A DNA stretch of 64,000 nucleotides. Source: an uncultured delta proteobacterium. GTDB lineage: Bacteria > Myxococcota > Myxococcia > Myxococcales > 40CM-4-68-19. The first letter of the stretch is position 1. Each line of letters begins with the position of its first letter. The stretch lies in the NCBI GenBank assembly GCA_903911145.1, contig CAIWCD010000037.1, positions 61,350-125,349 on the forward strand, in the 5' to 3' direction. Made by a program: the position numbers and the translations under genes. The notes below the pieces were generated by a model that was not told the origin of the DNA, did not search any database, and worked only from the letters and a program-made list of their open reading frames with translations. This document shows positions 35,416 to 43,696 of this stretch, piece by piece.

Positions 35416-36665
35416 TGGCCCCCGCATTCATCTGCGTCGGCCTCTCGCACAAGCAGGCGCCGATCGCCGTTCGTGAGCAGCTCTCCGTGACCGCCGAGGC
35501 GCTTCCAGAGCGGCTGCGCGCGTTCTCCGCTGTCTCGGGCGTGCACGAGCTGTTTCTCGTCTCGACCTGCAATCGGTTCGAGTTGTTCGCCATCGTCGAG
35601 AGAGGAGAGATCGGCGCGGATCTCGTGCAGTCGCTTGGTGCTGCGGCGATCCCTCACGCGCTGGTGCGGCAGGGTGATGAGGCGCTGCGACATCTCTTCC
35701 GGGTCGCGGCGAGCCTCGATTCGATGGTCGTCGGCGAGGCGCAGATCCTCGGGCAGGTGAAGGACGCGTGGGCGCGCGCGCAGGAAACCCAGGTGAGCGG
35801 CGCGCAGATTGAACGCGTCATGGCGCGCGTTCTCGGCTCCGCGAAGCGTGTGCGCACCGAGACGGCGATCGCGCGCGGCGCGGTCTCGATCTCGAGCGTC
35901 GCGGTCGAGCTCGCCGGGAAGGCCCTCGGGCAGCTTCGTGGCGCGACGGCTCTCCTCGTTGGCGCCGGTGAGATGGCGCAACTCGCGGCGCGCGAACTTC
36001 AAGCCGCGGGCGCGAAGGAGCTGATCGTTGTCAACCGAAGCCCCGCTCGAGCTGAAGAGCTCGCGCGCGAAGTTGGTGGCGTTGCGGCGAGCCTCACCGA
36101 GTTGCCGGCGCTGCTGGAGAAAGCAGACGTCTGTCTGTTTTCTGCGGCGGTGCAGACGCCGCTCGTCACGCGCGAACAGATGGCCCGTGTGGTCAAGGCG
36201 CGTCGCTACCGCCCGCTCTTTCTTGTCGATCTCTCGCTCCCGCGGAATGTCGAGTCATCCGTGAACGAGCTGGAGAATCTCTACGTCTACGACCTCGACG
36301 ATCTCGAAGCGGTCGCGGCGCAGAATCGCGAACTGCGCGAGGGTGAGCTCGAGAAGGCAGAGAAGATCGTCGAGGAGGAGCTGCAGGCGATGCTGCGCGA
36401 TCGGCGCGAACGCAACGCGGCTCCGGTCGTGGCGCGGCTGCGCGCGCAGGCGCAGGCGATCGCCGACGCGGAGCTCGCGCGCACGCTCTCGCAACTGCAG
36501 GGACTCAACGAAAAGCAGGAGAAGAGCGTGCGGGCGATGGCGCAGGCGATCGTCAACAAGCTCCTGCACTCGCCGACGCAGCAGCTGCGCGCCGAGGTCG
36601 CAGGCGACAAGCAGGATCTCGCGCGTGCCGCCGCCGCGCTGTTTGAACTTCCGGAGGAGCCATGA
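35415..36665 (+). CDS. hemA: Glutamyl-tRNA reductase
   Basis: First committed step of C5 heme synthesis: reduces glutamyl-tRNA(Glu) to glutamate-1-semialdehyde with NADPH. The protein has 416 aa. It has the N-terminal catalytic domain with the nucleophile in LVSTCNRFEL (Cys52) and MVVGEAQILGQVK, then the NADPH domain (LLVGAGEMAQLAARELQAAG), then the helical dimerisation domain with KLLHSPT. The start is GTG, one-base overlap with the hemX-like gene. The stop overlaps hemC (ATGA). Confidence 0.97.
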   Translation: MAPAFICVGLSHKQAPIAVREQLSVTAEALPERLRAFSAVSGVHELFLVSTCNRFELFAIVERGEIGADLVQSLGAAAIPHALVRQGDEALRHLFRVAASLDSMVVGEAQILGQVKDAWARAQETQVSGAQIERVMARVLGSAKRVRTETAIARGAVSISSVAVELAGKALGQLRGATALLVGAGEMAQLAARELQAAGAKELIVVNRSPARAEELAREVGGVAASLTELPALLEKADVCLFSAAVQTPLVTREQMARVVKARRYRPLFLVDLSLPRNVESSVNELENLYVYDLDDLEAVAAQNRELREGELEKAEKIVEEELQAMLRDRRERNAAPVVARLRAQAQAIADAELARTLSQLQGLNEKQEKSVRAMAQAIVNKLLHSPTQQLRAEVAGDKQDLARAAAALFELPEEP

Positions 36666-37672
36666 CCGACACCCCGCTGCGCATCTGCACCCGCAAGAGC
36701 CCGCTCGCACTCTGGCAGGCCGAGGAGACGCAATCGCTGTTGCTCAAGCGCGGCCACCAGAGCGAGCTCGTGCCCTTGAGCACCAAGGGAGATCGCGTGC
36801 TTGATCGCGCGCTCTCCGAGGTCGGCGGCAAGGGGCTCTTCGTGAAGGAGCTCGAGGAGGCGCTGCTCGACGGTCGCGGAGATCTCGCGGTGCATAGCGC
36901 GAAGGATGTGCCGTTCTCGCTCGAGGAGCGGTTCACGCTCTGTGCGTTTCCGATGCGCGAGGATCCGCGCGATGCGCTTGTCGCGCCGAAGGCCCGCACG
37001 TTCGCAGCGCTGCCGAAGGGCGCGCGAGTCGGGACCAGTTCGCTGCGCCGAGCGGCCCAGTTGCTTCACGCCCGCCCGGATCTGCAGATCGTTCCCGTGC
37101 GCGGCAACGTCGCGACCCGCCTCTCTCGCGCGACCGGCGTGCGCGCCGATGGAAGTGCGATCGATGAGTCCGAACGTCTCGATGGCGTCGTGCTTGCGCT
37201 TGCGGGATTGCGCCGCCTCGGCCTCGAGCAGCACGTGACCGACATTCTTCCGGTCGAGTTGTCGCTGCCCGCAGCAGGGCAGGGGGCGCTCGCCATCGAG
37301 GTGGCACGCGAAAGCCGGGCCGAACCGATCTGCGCGGCGCTCAACAACGACGATGTTGCGCGCTGCGTTCGCGCCGAGCGGGCCGTGCTCGCGCATCTCG
37401 GCGGAAGTTGCACCGTGCCGATCGGCGCGCATGCGCTCCTGGAGCGGGCGAGCGGCGCTTCCATGCAGATCTATCTGCGCGCGGTGCTCGGCGGTCCGAG
37501 CGGCGGCGCGATGAAACTCTTGCGCGTGGAAGCGCGCGCAGATGCCATGCATCCCGAAGCACTCGGGGTGCAGGTCGCGGAAATGCTGCTCGCACAAGGC
37601 GCGCGCGAACTCCTCTCGTCGTCGGCGATCACGACCGGTCTCCCCGCGCCGAAGCGCAGCCTCGAGGGGTGA
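36662..37672 (+). CDS. hemC: Hydroxymethylbilane synthase
   Basis: Polymerises four porphobilinogens into hydroxymethylbilane using a covalently bound dipyrromethane cofactor, 336 aa. The cofactor Cys is in LGGSCTVPIGAHA (Cys250). Further signatures are TRKSPLALWQAE, GKGLFVKELEEALL, VHSAKDVP and GTSSLRRAAQLL. Overlaps are four nt with hemA and one nt with hemD (TGATG). hemB and hemL are not in the window. Confidence 0.97.
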   Translation: MTDTPLRICTRKSPLALWQAEETQSLLLKRGHQSELVPLSTKGDRVLDRALSEVGGKGLFVKELEEALLDGRGDLAVHSAKDVPFSLEERFTLCAFPMREDPRDALVAPKARTFAALPKGARVGTSSLRRAAQLLHARPDLQIVPVRGNVATRLSRATGVRADGSAIDESERLDGVVLALAGLRRLGLEQHVTDILPVELSLPAAGQGALAIEVARESRAEPICAALNNDDVARCVRAERAVLAHLGGSCTVPIGAHALLERASGASMQIYLRAVLGGPSGGAMKLLRVEARADAMHPEALGVQVAEMLLAQGARELLSSSAITTGLPAPKRSLEG

Positions 37673-38535
37673 TGAGCGCGCCGGCGGAAAGCGCGCACGC
37701 TTTGTCGCTCGTTGGTGCGCGGGTTCTCGTCACGCGCGCGCAGGAAGATCAGGAGGGCCTCGCGTTGCAGTTGCGCGCACGAGGCGCGACGGTGCTCGCA
37801 TTTCCCTGCATCGAGTTCGCGCCGCCCGAAGATCCGGGTCCGCTCGATGCGGCGCTCAGTCGACTCATTGATGCGCCGCGCTTGTTCGCTTCCATCGCGT
37901 TCACCTCTCCGCATGCGGTCAATCGCTTCGTTGCTCGCCTGCGCGCGCTCGGTGCGGACCCGCACGCGCTCCTCGCTTCTCTGGTCGTTGGCGCGGCAGG
38001 AGACGGCACTGCGCGCGCACTCGCTGCCGAAGGGGTCTCCTCGATCATCCCCTCGCAGGGCGCAGGCGCGGAACCGCTCGCGCGCGCGCTGCTCGATCGG
38101 TTTCGAGATTCAGGCCTTTCGTTGACGGCATCGCGCGTTCTGCTTCCGCAAGCGGCCGAGAGCAGTCCCGGACTCGCCGAAGCGCTGCGGGCTGCAGGCC
38201 TCGCCGTTGAGCCTGTTGCGCTCTACCGGACCTGCGCCGTGCGCGCCGGCGCGCACGCTCACGAGGCTGCGCACGCGGCGCTCCGCGCGGGACAGATCGA
38301 CGTGATCACGTTCGCGAGCGGAAGCGCCGCGCGCGGCTTCGCGCAAATTTTCGGAGTCGATGCTGCGCGCATTGCTGCACTGAGCGCGATCGTCTGCATG
38401 GGCTCTTCGTGCGCCGAGGTGGCGCGCGGCCTGGGCTTCACGGTCGCGGCGACCGGAACGGCGGGGCTCGTCTCGCTCGTCGATGCTGTCGAGGCCTGTT
38501 ACGCTGCGCGCTTGCTCGCAGGAGCCGCGTCGTGA
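37672..38535 (+). CDS. hemD: Uroporphyrinogen-III synthase
   Basis: Closes hydroxymethylbilane to uroporphyrinogen III with D-ring inversion, 287 aa, two-domain HemD fold. The family is poorly conserved; landmarks are GARVLVTRAQED at the start, AFTSPHAVNRFVARL, the linker LPQAAESSPGLAEALRAAGLAVEPVALYRT and DVITFASGSAARGF. Its place after hemC with a one-base overlap makes the call firm. The stop overlaps the next gene (GTGA). Confidence 0.94.
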   Translation: MSAPAESAHALSLVGARVLVTRAQEDQEGLALQLRARGATVLAFPCIEFAPPEDPGPLDAALSRLIDAPRLFASIAFTSPHAVNRFVARLRALGADPHALLASLVVGAAGDGTARALAAEGVSSIIPSQGAGAEPLARALLDRFRDSGLSLTASRVLLPQAAESSPGLAEALRAAGLAVEPVALYRTCAVRAGAHAHEAAHAALRAGQIDVITFASGSAARGFAQIFGVDAARIAALSAIVCMGSSCAEVARGLGFTVAATGTAGLVSLVDAVEACYAARLLAGAAS

Positions 38536-39017
38536 AGCAGAAGGTCGGCCTCGAGGCCATCATCCTCTACAAGCTGTTCAAGGCGGTCGCGGAGGCGGTC
38601 GCCGGAGTCGGCGCGCTTGCCGCGCTCTTCTTTGGCGCCGAGGCGCTCTCGGCAACGCTCGCGCAGATCCTGCTCGATCACGCCGCGCATGACTGGGCGA
38701 TGCAGGTCGCGCGCCTCATCGAGTTCGCAGGGACGACGCGGCATCTCGTGATCGTCTCCGTCGCTGCGTTCGCGGACGCGATCCTCTCCGCGATCGAAGG
38801 CTTCGCGCTGCGCGCGGGCCGCTGGTGGGCGCCGTGGTTGGTGGTCGTCGCGACCTCGACTCTGTTGCCCTGGGAGGTCGCCGAGATCGTCCACCATCCG
38901 CGCTGGACGCGGGTGATCATCCTGTTCGTGAATCTCGCCGTCGTGGCGTATCTGCTCGTCGGCGCCATCCGCGAACATCGCGAGAAGAAGGCGCACGCAG
39001 AGGCCGCGGTACCCTGA
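38532..39017 (+). CDS. DUF2127-type membrane protein
   Basis: A 161-aa integral membrane protein with about four transmembrane helices, starting VKQKVGLEAIILYKLFKAV, which matches the DUF2127 pattern as I know it. Charged residues cluster at both ends. Role unknown. The GTG start overlaps hemD by four nt, so it is translated with the heme genes. Confidence 0.8.
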   Translation: MKQKVGLEAIILYKLFKAVAEAVAGVGALAALFFGAEALSATLAQILLDHAAHDWAMQVARLIEFAGTTRHLVIVSVAAFADAILSAIEGFALRAGRWWAPWLVVVATSTLLPWEVAEIVHHPRWTRVIILFVNLAVVAYLLVGAIREHREKKAHAEAAVP

Positions 39018-39089
39018 GCAGACAACTGTCTGTCGGGCGCGACGTGGGTTCAATTTGCCACGCGGGCCTTCACTCAGTAAGGAGCGCCG

Positions 39090-40181
39090 ATGCTTGATCG
39101 AATCGCTGACGTTCGTATGCTCGCCCTCTGCGGCCTCGCCGCTATCGCGCTCGCGGCCTGTTCGAGCAGCGTCGACGGTAGCAGCGACGCTGGTTCCGAT
39201 GCCGGCACTGATGCCGGCACTGATGCCGGGATGGACGGCGGCAGCGACGCAGGAATAGATGCAGGATCCGACGCGGGTCCCGAACTATCCGATGGTGGCG
39301 ATTGGGGCACTGACGCAGGAGGGCCCAAGTTGGGTGGCGGTTTCGCACCCGATGCAGGCTTCGGCGGCTTCGGCGGCGGCGACTGCATCGCGAGCCGGAC
39401 ACCGATCGTCTTCATTCACGGCAACTCCGACGACGCGAGTGTCTGGAGCAAACCAGCGAGCAACGGCGCGCCCTCGGTGCTCGCGACGTTCGCCGCGGCC
39501 GGGTATCGGCCGTGCGAACTTTTTGGCGTCACGTGGCTCTCTGCGAGTGAGCAGGCCGCGCCGTTGATGAACTTCCATGACACCGCGCGAGCCGAGATCG
39601 TTCGCACGTTCCTCAATGAGGTGCGGGCCTACACGCAGCACGCGCAGGTCGATGTCGTTGCGCACTCGATGGGCGTGACCGTCGCGCTGCATGCGCTCGA
39701 GGGGGCGAACCAGCCCGCCGGGTTGCGCCGATTCGTGGCGATCGCGGGAGGCCTGCAAGGTCTCTCTGCCTGCCTCTCGATTGGCCCCGCCAATCCTCTC
39801 TCCCCGACGTGCGGCGCGCAGAGCCTGCTCGACAGCAACACGTTCGGCTTCTATCCGAGTGCGAACGCGCGCATGGAGGCCGGCGGATTCCGCGCGCGGC
39901 CCGGCTCGATCAACGCGAGCTTCTATTCGATCCGAGCGGGAGCGAGCGACGAGATCCTCTGCCCGAGCTGCGGCAGCGCGCTCTTCTCCGCGGCGAGCAA
40001 CGTGATCGCGCAACTCGATGTCGGCCAGGGCTCTCCCTCTGTCTCGGGCGATGACGACTCGACCGGCGTCGGCCACTTCCGCGCGCGCAGCGACAGCGGC
40101 GTGCTGCTGAAGAATTTCCTGACGACGAACTGCGCGGGCGCTGCCTGCTGCGTCGGCACGAGCGGCCACTGCGCGCCGTAG
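39090..40181 (+). CDS. Lipase-like alpha/beta-hydrolase lipoprotein
   Basis: A 363-aa surface lipoprotein. The signal peptide ends at lipobox AIALAAC. A low-complexity linker (about 26-95) holds many SDAG, TDAG and IDAG repeats, a myxobacterial habit. The hydrolase domain follows, with PIVFIHGNSDDASVW (oxyanion region), the nucleophile elbow VVAHSMGVTVAL, and a late GVGHF with the likely catalytic His. Several Cys in the C-terminal third may form disulfides. AAGGAG lies 6 nt before the ATG. Substrate is unknown; a triacylglycerol or surface ester is likely. Confidence 0.88.
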   Translation: MLDRIADVRMLALCGLAAIALAACSSSVDGSSDAGSDAGTDAGTDAGMDGGSDAGIDAGSDAGPELSDGGDWGTDAGGPKLGGGFAPDAGFGGFGGGDCIASRTPIVFIHGNSDDASVWSKPASNGAPSVLATFAAAGYRPCELFGVTWLSASEQAAPLMNFHDTARAEIVRTFLNEVRAYTQHAQVDVVAHSMGVTVALHALEGANQPAGLRRFVAIAGGLQGLSACLSIGPANPLSPTCGAQSLLDSNTFGFYPSANARMEAGGFRARPGSINASFYSIRAGASDEILCPSCGSALFSAASNVIAQLDVGQGSPSVSGDDDSTGVGHFRARSDSGVLLKNFLTTNCAGAACCVGTSGHCAP

Positions 40182-40219
40182 CGACACAACTCGTTGCGCA
40201 GGTCAATGAGTCGGACAGG

Positions 40220-40241
40220 GCCCGAACGCTCGGGCGATTTT
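40220..40241 (+). terminator. Short intrinsic terminator after lipase gene
   Basis: GCCCGA and TCGGGC form a 6-bp stem with a 4-nt loop, followed by GATTTT, 39 nt past the lipase stop. Confidence 0.5.
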
Positions 40242-40259
40242 GTCGCGATCGAAATCAGT

Positions 40260-40289
40260 CTGACACACAGTGCGGTCGACCTTTGCTAG
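40260..40289 (+). promoter_or_regulatory. Promoter of Cys-rich lipoprotein gene
   Basis: CTGACA (40260-40265), an 18-nt spacer and TGCTAG (40284-40289), 31 nt before the GTG at 40321. The box CTAGCTTGC recurs with small changes before other genes here. Confidence 0.5.
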
Positions 40290-40320
40290 CTTGCTGCGCC
40301 GCGGGATTCTGGAGGCACAC

Positions 40321-41823
40321 GTGCTGAAGCGAAACCAGTTGTTCGTTGCCGCTCTGATCTGTCTGGCCGCTGTGATCGGCGGAGCGTGCAACTGCGGCGC
40401 GCGGCTCGCCATCAAAGACCAGACGGTGGTCGTGTTCACTGCACCCGCCGATGGTTCGCAATACCTCGCGAGCGACACGGTCAACGTCACCACGACCGCC
40501 GACAACGGCGCCGGACTCGGCAGCCTCGCCATCATGGCGGGCATTCAGCAAATCACGAGCTGCGCGGCCTCCAGCCCGACCGATACGCACATCGATTGCC
40601 CTGCGTCGTTCACGCCCAGCACCTACGCGAGCCAGACCGCCGGCGGTCAGCTCATCCTCACGGCGGTCGGCACGTCTGCGTCGGGGATCAGCGTCTCGGC
40701 GAGCATCACCATCATCATCGGGCCACCGTTCCCCGACGGCGGCACTCCCTGGTTCGTCGCGTTTCTCCAGCCGCAGACGTCGAACGACTTCCCGCCGACG
40801 GCGACGGTCTCGACGCCGAGCACGCTGCAGATGGGCATCACGGGAACTCCGTCGACGCCGATCACGAGCATCCTCGTCACCGACGAGCACAACGCGACGG
40901 TCGCCAACTTCACGACCACGCCCTATTCGACGACGATCGCGTGGCTGACCGTGCTGGGCGCGGGGAATCACACGCTGACGGCCGTCGCAACCGATCGCGG
41001 GGGCGAGACGAAGAGCGTGCTGCTGGAGTTGACGGTCGCTCCCTCGGGCTGCACTTCCGATGCAACCTGCCCGAGTGGATCGCGCTGCTGCCCCAACGAC
41101 GGCGCGTGCCATCCCGTCGTCGCCGAGGGGGCCGCTTGCGACTGCGCGCACCCGTGCCCGAACGATCAGGGCTGCCTGCCCGGTACCTGCGGCAAGCTCC
41201 CGCAGCAGTGCCGCCCGGGTTGCAATCCGGGCTCGCCGCCGAGTGACAATCCGTTCTCACCTGTCACACTTCCGGACAACTGCGCCGACATCAACGGCGT
41301 GAAGGCCTACTGCGATCCTCTGCCTGCTTCGCAGGTCACGACGCAGAACAAGGGCGGCGCCTGCCGCGCGGGCGACAACTGCGATGTCGTCGCGCAGAAC
41401 TGCCCCGACGCGCCGCTCGATCCGACCTCCGACGCCGGTGCACCGAGCAACCCGATCGTGGCGTACACCTGCGAGCCAGCGGCCGTGAATGGTTCGGGCG
41501 TGCAGGTCAACGTCTGTTATCCCTCAGGCACGCATCCTCCGCAGCCGAACAGCCCGCGCAACACCTGCCAGGGCGAGGACCAGACTTGCGGAAGCAGCAT
41601 CGCCGGCTGCTCGAAGGGCTATCTCTGCGTCTTCGAACAGGGCAACTCCGCCGCCGGCCCGTCCTGCTCCGCTGAATGCAAGGAGCCGTTCACGGGAGGT
41701 GGCTTCAGCTGCCCGCCCAGCGTTTCCGACTGCCCGAGCGGGTACTACTGCAGCGGCTTGATCGGCAACGGCAACGAGCAGTTCACCACTGGCGTCTGCA
41801 CCCCGATGCCGCAGGGCTGCTAG
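40321..41823 (+). CDS. Cys-rich surface lipoprotein, unknown role
   Basis: A 500-aa lipoprotein. The GTG at 40321 has GGAGG 5 nt upstream and begins a signal peptide with lipobox VIGGAC; an ATG at 40270 would add 17 residues and spoil it. Residues about 35-235 are a Thr/Ser/Ala-rich, beta-strand-like region resembling an Ig-like fold. From about 240 the chain is Cys-rich with many short C-x-C-type spacings (CPSGSRCCPNDGACH). Function unknown. It converges on a frameshifted lipoprotein gene on the other strand. Confidence 0.85.
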   Translation: MLKRNQLFVAALICLAAVIGGACNCGARLAIKDQTVVVFTAPADGSQYLASDTVNVTTTADNGAGLGSLAIMAGIQQITSCAASSPTDTHIDCPASFTPSTYASQTAGGQLILTAVGTSASGISVSASITIIIGPPFPDGGTPWFVAFLQPQTSNDFPPTATVSTPSTLQMGITGTPSTPITSILVTDEHNATVANFTTTPYSTTIAWLTVLGAGNHTLTAVATDRGGETKSVLLELTVAPSGCTSDATCPSGSRCCPNDGACHPVVAEGAACDCAHPCPNDQGCLPGTCGKLPQQCRPGCNPGSPPSDNPFSPVTLPDNCADINGVKAYCDPLPASQVTTQNKGGACRAGDNCDVVAQNCPDAPLDPTSDAGAPSNPIVAYTCEPAAVNGSGVQVNVCYPSGTHPPQPNSPRNTCQGEDQTCGSSIAGCSKGYLCVFEQGNSAAGPSCSAECKEPFTGGGFSCPPSVSDCPSGYYCSGLIGNGNEQFTTGVCTPMPQGC

Positions 41824-42240
41824 CGCGGCCGCGGTCTTGCGGCGTGAGTGAACCGGCGCAGTCGACGCCTCCATCCGCTTCCATGCAGTTGATGGAGATC
41901 CCGTCGTCGGGCGCCGGCAAGACAGAGCAGTCGCGGTAGACGGATCCTCCCTCGACCGTGGCGGTTGCGGAGATCCACCAGTTGCCGCCGGAGAGTCCCG
42001 CGTCGGTCGCGAAGCATTCGTGCGACGAGGCGCCGTCGGCAATCCGGTTCCGTCAGTTCCCTCCACCGTGAGATTTCCGGAGCTGTCTTCGCTGGCCGTG
42101 ATCCGCGCACTGTCGCCGCACGTTCTCGTCACGGTGAACGATTCCGACTGCGCGTGCTGCGTCGGACAGTTGCTCTTCGAAGTCGCGACGAGCAGCACTG
42201 CGGTGGCGCCCAGACTGATCGGCCGGGCCAGCATCATCAT
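41783..42240 (-). pseudogene. Frameshifted small exported Cys-containing protein
   Basis: From the ATG at 42240 one frame gives a signal-like start (MMMLARPISLGATAVLLVATS) and a mature part ending in TVEGTDGTG near 42045. The coherent sequence then continues in another frame with DGASSHECFATDAGLSGGNWW, DCSVLP, SINCM and DGGVDCAGSL, typical of small myxobacterial Cys-containing exported proteins. One base lost or gained near 42045-42060 explains the break. It may be a real pseudogene or an assembly error. The 3' end runs about 40 nt into the convergent lipoprotein gene. Confidence 0.6.
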
Positions 42241-42455
42241 CGTTCGCTTCGTCGTCTCGTCCGCTCCCAGTGCGGTCTTGCGGACCGCAGGCCAAAGTGC
42301 ACCGCAAGAAGAATGAAGGGCAGGGCGAGCAGATCCGTCGGGTCGTGCGCGATCTTCAGAGGCGCGATTCCGAGCAGCCGCGCCGCGGGAAGAATGAGCG
42401 CGCACACGAGCGAGGCGCGTACGCAGCCGAAGCCAAGAGTGCGCCCTTCGCGCAA
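42237..42455 (-). CDS. Small membrane protein, unknown
   Basis: A 72-aa protein with about two hydrophobic segments (LVCALILPAARLLGIAPL and DLLALPFILLAVHFGL) separated by IAHDPTD, and a basic tail. The stop overlaps the next start in an ATGA. The start is TTG with no clear ribosome binding site. It resembles the second half of a larger membrane family from memory, so it may itself be a fragment. Low certainty. Confidence 0.45.
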   Translation of the reverse strand: MREGRTLGFGCVRASLVCALILPAARLLGIAPLKIAHDPTDLLALPFILLAVHFGLRSARPHWERTRRRSER

Positions 42456-42572
42456 GCGCGGATCATGACATCTGTGTCGCGCTTCTTCGCGTCGAAGACG
42501 CGTGTGACATCACGCACCGAAGTGTCACATCGCGCGCGGAACGCAGAGGACGCGCCGCGCGAACGTGTGTCC

Positions 42573-43292
42573 CTACTCCTCGGCGCTGGGGAACCCGATC
42601 TTCTGCGCGTGCGACCAGGCCATCACCGGTGCCGCGATCTTTGCTTGAGCGAGCAACCACTCCTTGAGTTGCACCGTATTCCTCGCCGCCTTCGGGATCT
42701 TGCCGAACGAGACCGCGAGTCCCTTGTGCCGGAGGATCGCGATGCGGGGGTGATCGACCGGAATCCCCGATGGTGCGCGCTTGAGTTCTCCGATCGAAAT
42801 CTGCCGCATCCCATGCTTCTCTACCGCGCCCAGCGCACGCGCGAGCGCTTCGCCGCTCTTCGGCGCGATCACCGCCCGGCGAAAATGCGCGAGCCGATCC
42901 GGGTCGAGTTCGTAGGTCCCGCAGCCCGCTTCTTCCTCCATCCCGAGATGGAGATAGAGCGCGACCATGCCCTCCTGGTTGTTCACCGCGCCCGCAAACG
43001 CGATCTTCCCCGCGCAGTGCGTCTTATAGGGACTCTTGTCATTCGTGTAGCGGACGTCGCGATTGATGCGAAAAATCTTCGGCGGGTCGAGCTTGCGCCC
43101 ATAGATCTTCGCGAGCGGCGTGCGCAGTTCCTCGAGCAGCGACTGCATCGGCGCACGCCAGAGCGTCTCGTAATCAGCCTTGTGCGCGTGAAACCACTCG
43201 CGAGACTGCGCCAGCGCGAGAGCATGAAAGAACGAGATGCCCTGCCTGGGGAAGCCGGTGAAAGGAGGAATCAGTGCGGGCGTGTCAGCCAT
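42573..43292 (-). CDS. DUF2461 (TIGR02453) family protein
   Basis: A 239-aa cytosolic protein of the DUF2461 family. Characteristic segments are FFHALALAQSREWFHAHKADY, RDVRYTNDKSPYKTH and LYLHLGMEEEAGCGTYELD. Biochemical role unknown. The ATG is preceded by a TAGGTT box six nt away with no Shine-Dalgarno sequence, a leaderless arrangement. It lies alone next to a 400-nt non-coding gap. Confidence 0.92.
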   Translation of the reverse strand: MADTPALIPPFTGFPRQGISFFHALALAQSREWFHAHKADYETLWRAPMQSLLEELRTPLAKIYGRKLDPPKIFRINRDVRYTNDKSPYKTHCAGKIAFAGAVNNQEGMVALYLHLGMEEEAGCGTYELDPDRLAHFRRAVIAPKSGEALARALGAVEKHGMRQISIGELKRAPSGIPVDHPRIAILRHKGLAVSFGKIPKAARNTVQLKEWLLAQAKIAAPVMAWSHAQKIGFPSAEE

Positions 43293-43298
43293 GCGCGC

Positions 43299-43304
43299 AA
43301 CCTA
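43299..43304 (-). promoter_or_regulatory. -10-like TAGGTT box before DUF2461 gene
   Basis: TAGGTT, six nt, then the ATG at 43292. No -35 match is visible and no ribosome binding site lies between. It matches the arrangement before the metallopeptidase gene. Confidence 0.35.
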
Positions 43305-43652
43305 AATCATCACGCGAGAATCCCGCCTCCGCTTTTGATCGGTCCTCCACTCGACGAAGCTTCTTCCCGAGAAGCGCCCGGGGCGGCGGGGAGCGGGTCG
43401 GGCAACATTTCGCTCAGCCCATCACGATTCCAGATCGTCTGATCGCGCCTCTGGTTTCGCCAGCGCCCAGCTCCGGGAGCAAAAGGCGCGATCCGCGCGC
43501 GGAGAAGTGAAGCTCGCAGGAAGGCCGCACTCCGCGCGCTCCACGTCGCGCTGTCACGATCGCGTCCCGGGACCGAACAGAGCGTGTTGCCCGCCCGCTC
43601 CCCGCCGCCCCGGGCGCGCCCACTCGACGAACCCCCGGCGAAAAATACCTTG
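43305..43652. other. Gene-free gap with inverted and direct repeats
   Basis: This stretch carries no convincing gene. It contains a 33/32-nt inverted repeat and a pair of identical 12-nt direct repeats outside its arms, annotated separately. The right end carries the likely promoter of the cyclophilin gene. Confidence 0.6.
43347..43631. repeat. Long inverted repeat flanked by 12-bp direct repeats
   Basis: The left arm 43374-43406 and right arm 43586-43617 are reverse complements apart from one missing base, 179 nt apart. Outside them the 12-mer CCACTCGACGAA occurs at 43347-43358 and again at 43620-43631 in the same orientation. Inverted arms inside direct repeats resemble a small non-autonomous transposon, but the arms are GC-only and the left spacing is 15 nt, so this is a suggestion. 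Confidence 0.55.
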
Positions 43653-43663
43653 TGCTAGGTTGC
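43653..43663 (+). promoter_or_regulatory. -10-like TGCTAGGTTGC element before cyclophilin
   Basis: It lies 33 nt before the ATG at 43697. It matches the CTAGCTTGC element upstream of the Cys-rich lipoprotein. No good -35 is seen. Confidence 0.35.
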
Positions 43664-43696
43664 GCGCCCTCCGAGGCACACCAGAGGAGAAAGCAC

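Noticed and set aside
39019..39032. Palindrome CAGACA-AC-TGTCTG after the DUF2127 gene
   Set aside because: Loop of only two bases and no T-run; too short for a firm call.
39160..39300. Short repeats in the lipase gene taken as a CRISPR or minisatellite
   Set aside because: They are in-frame codon repeats for SDAG/TDAG units of a protein linker.
40220..40320. tRNA-like folding in the gap before the Cys-rich lipoprotein gene
   Set aside because: No acceptor stem or T-loop consensus; only a small terminator hairpin and a promoter-like pair are seen.
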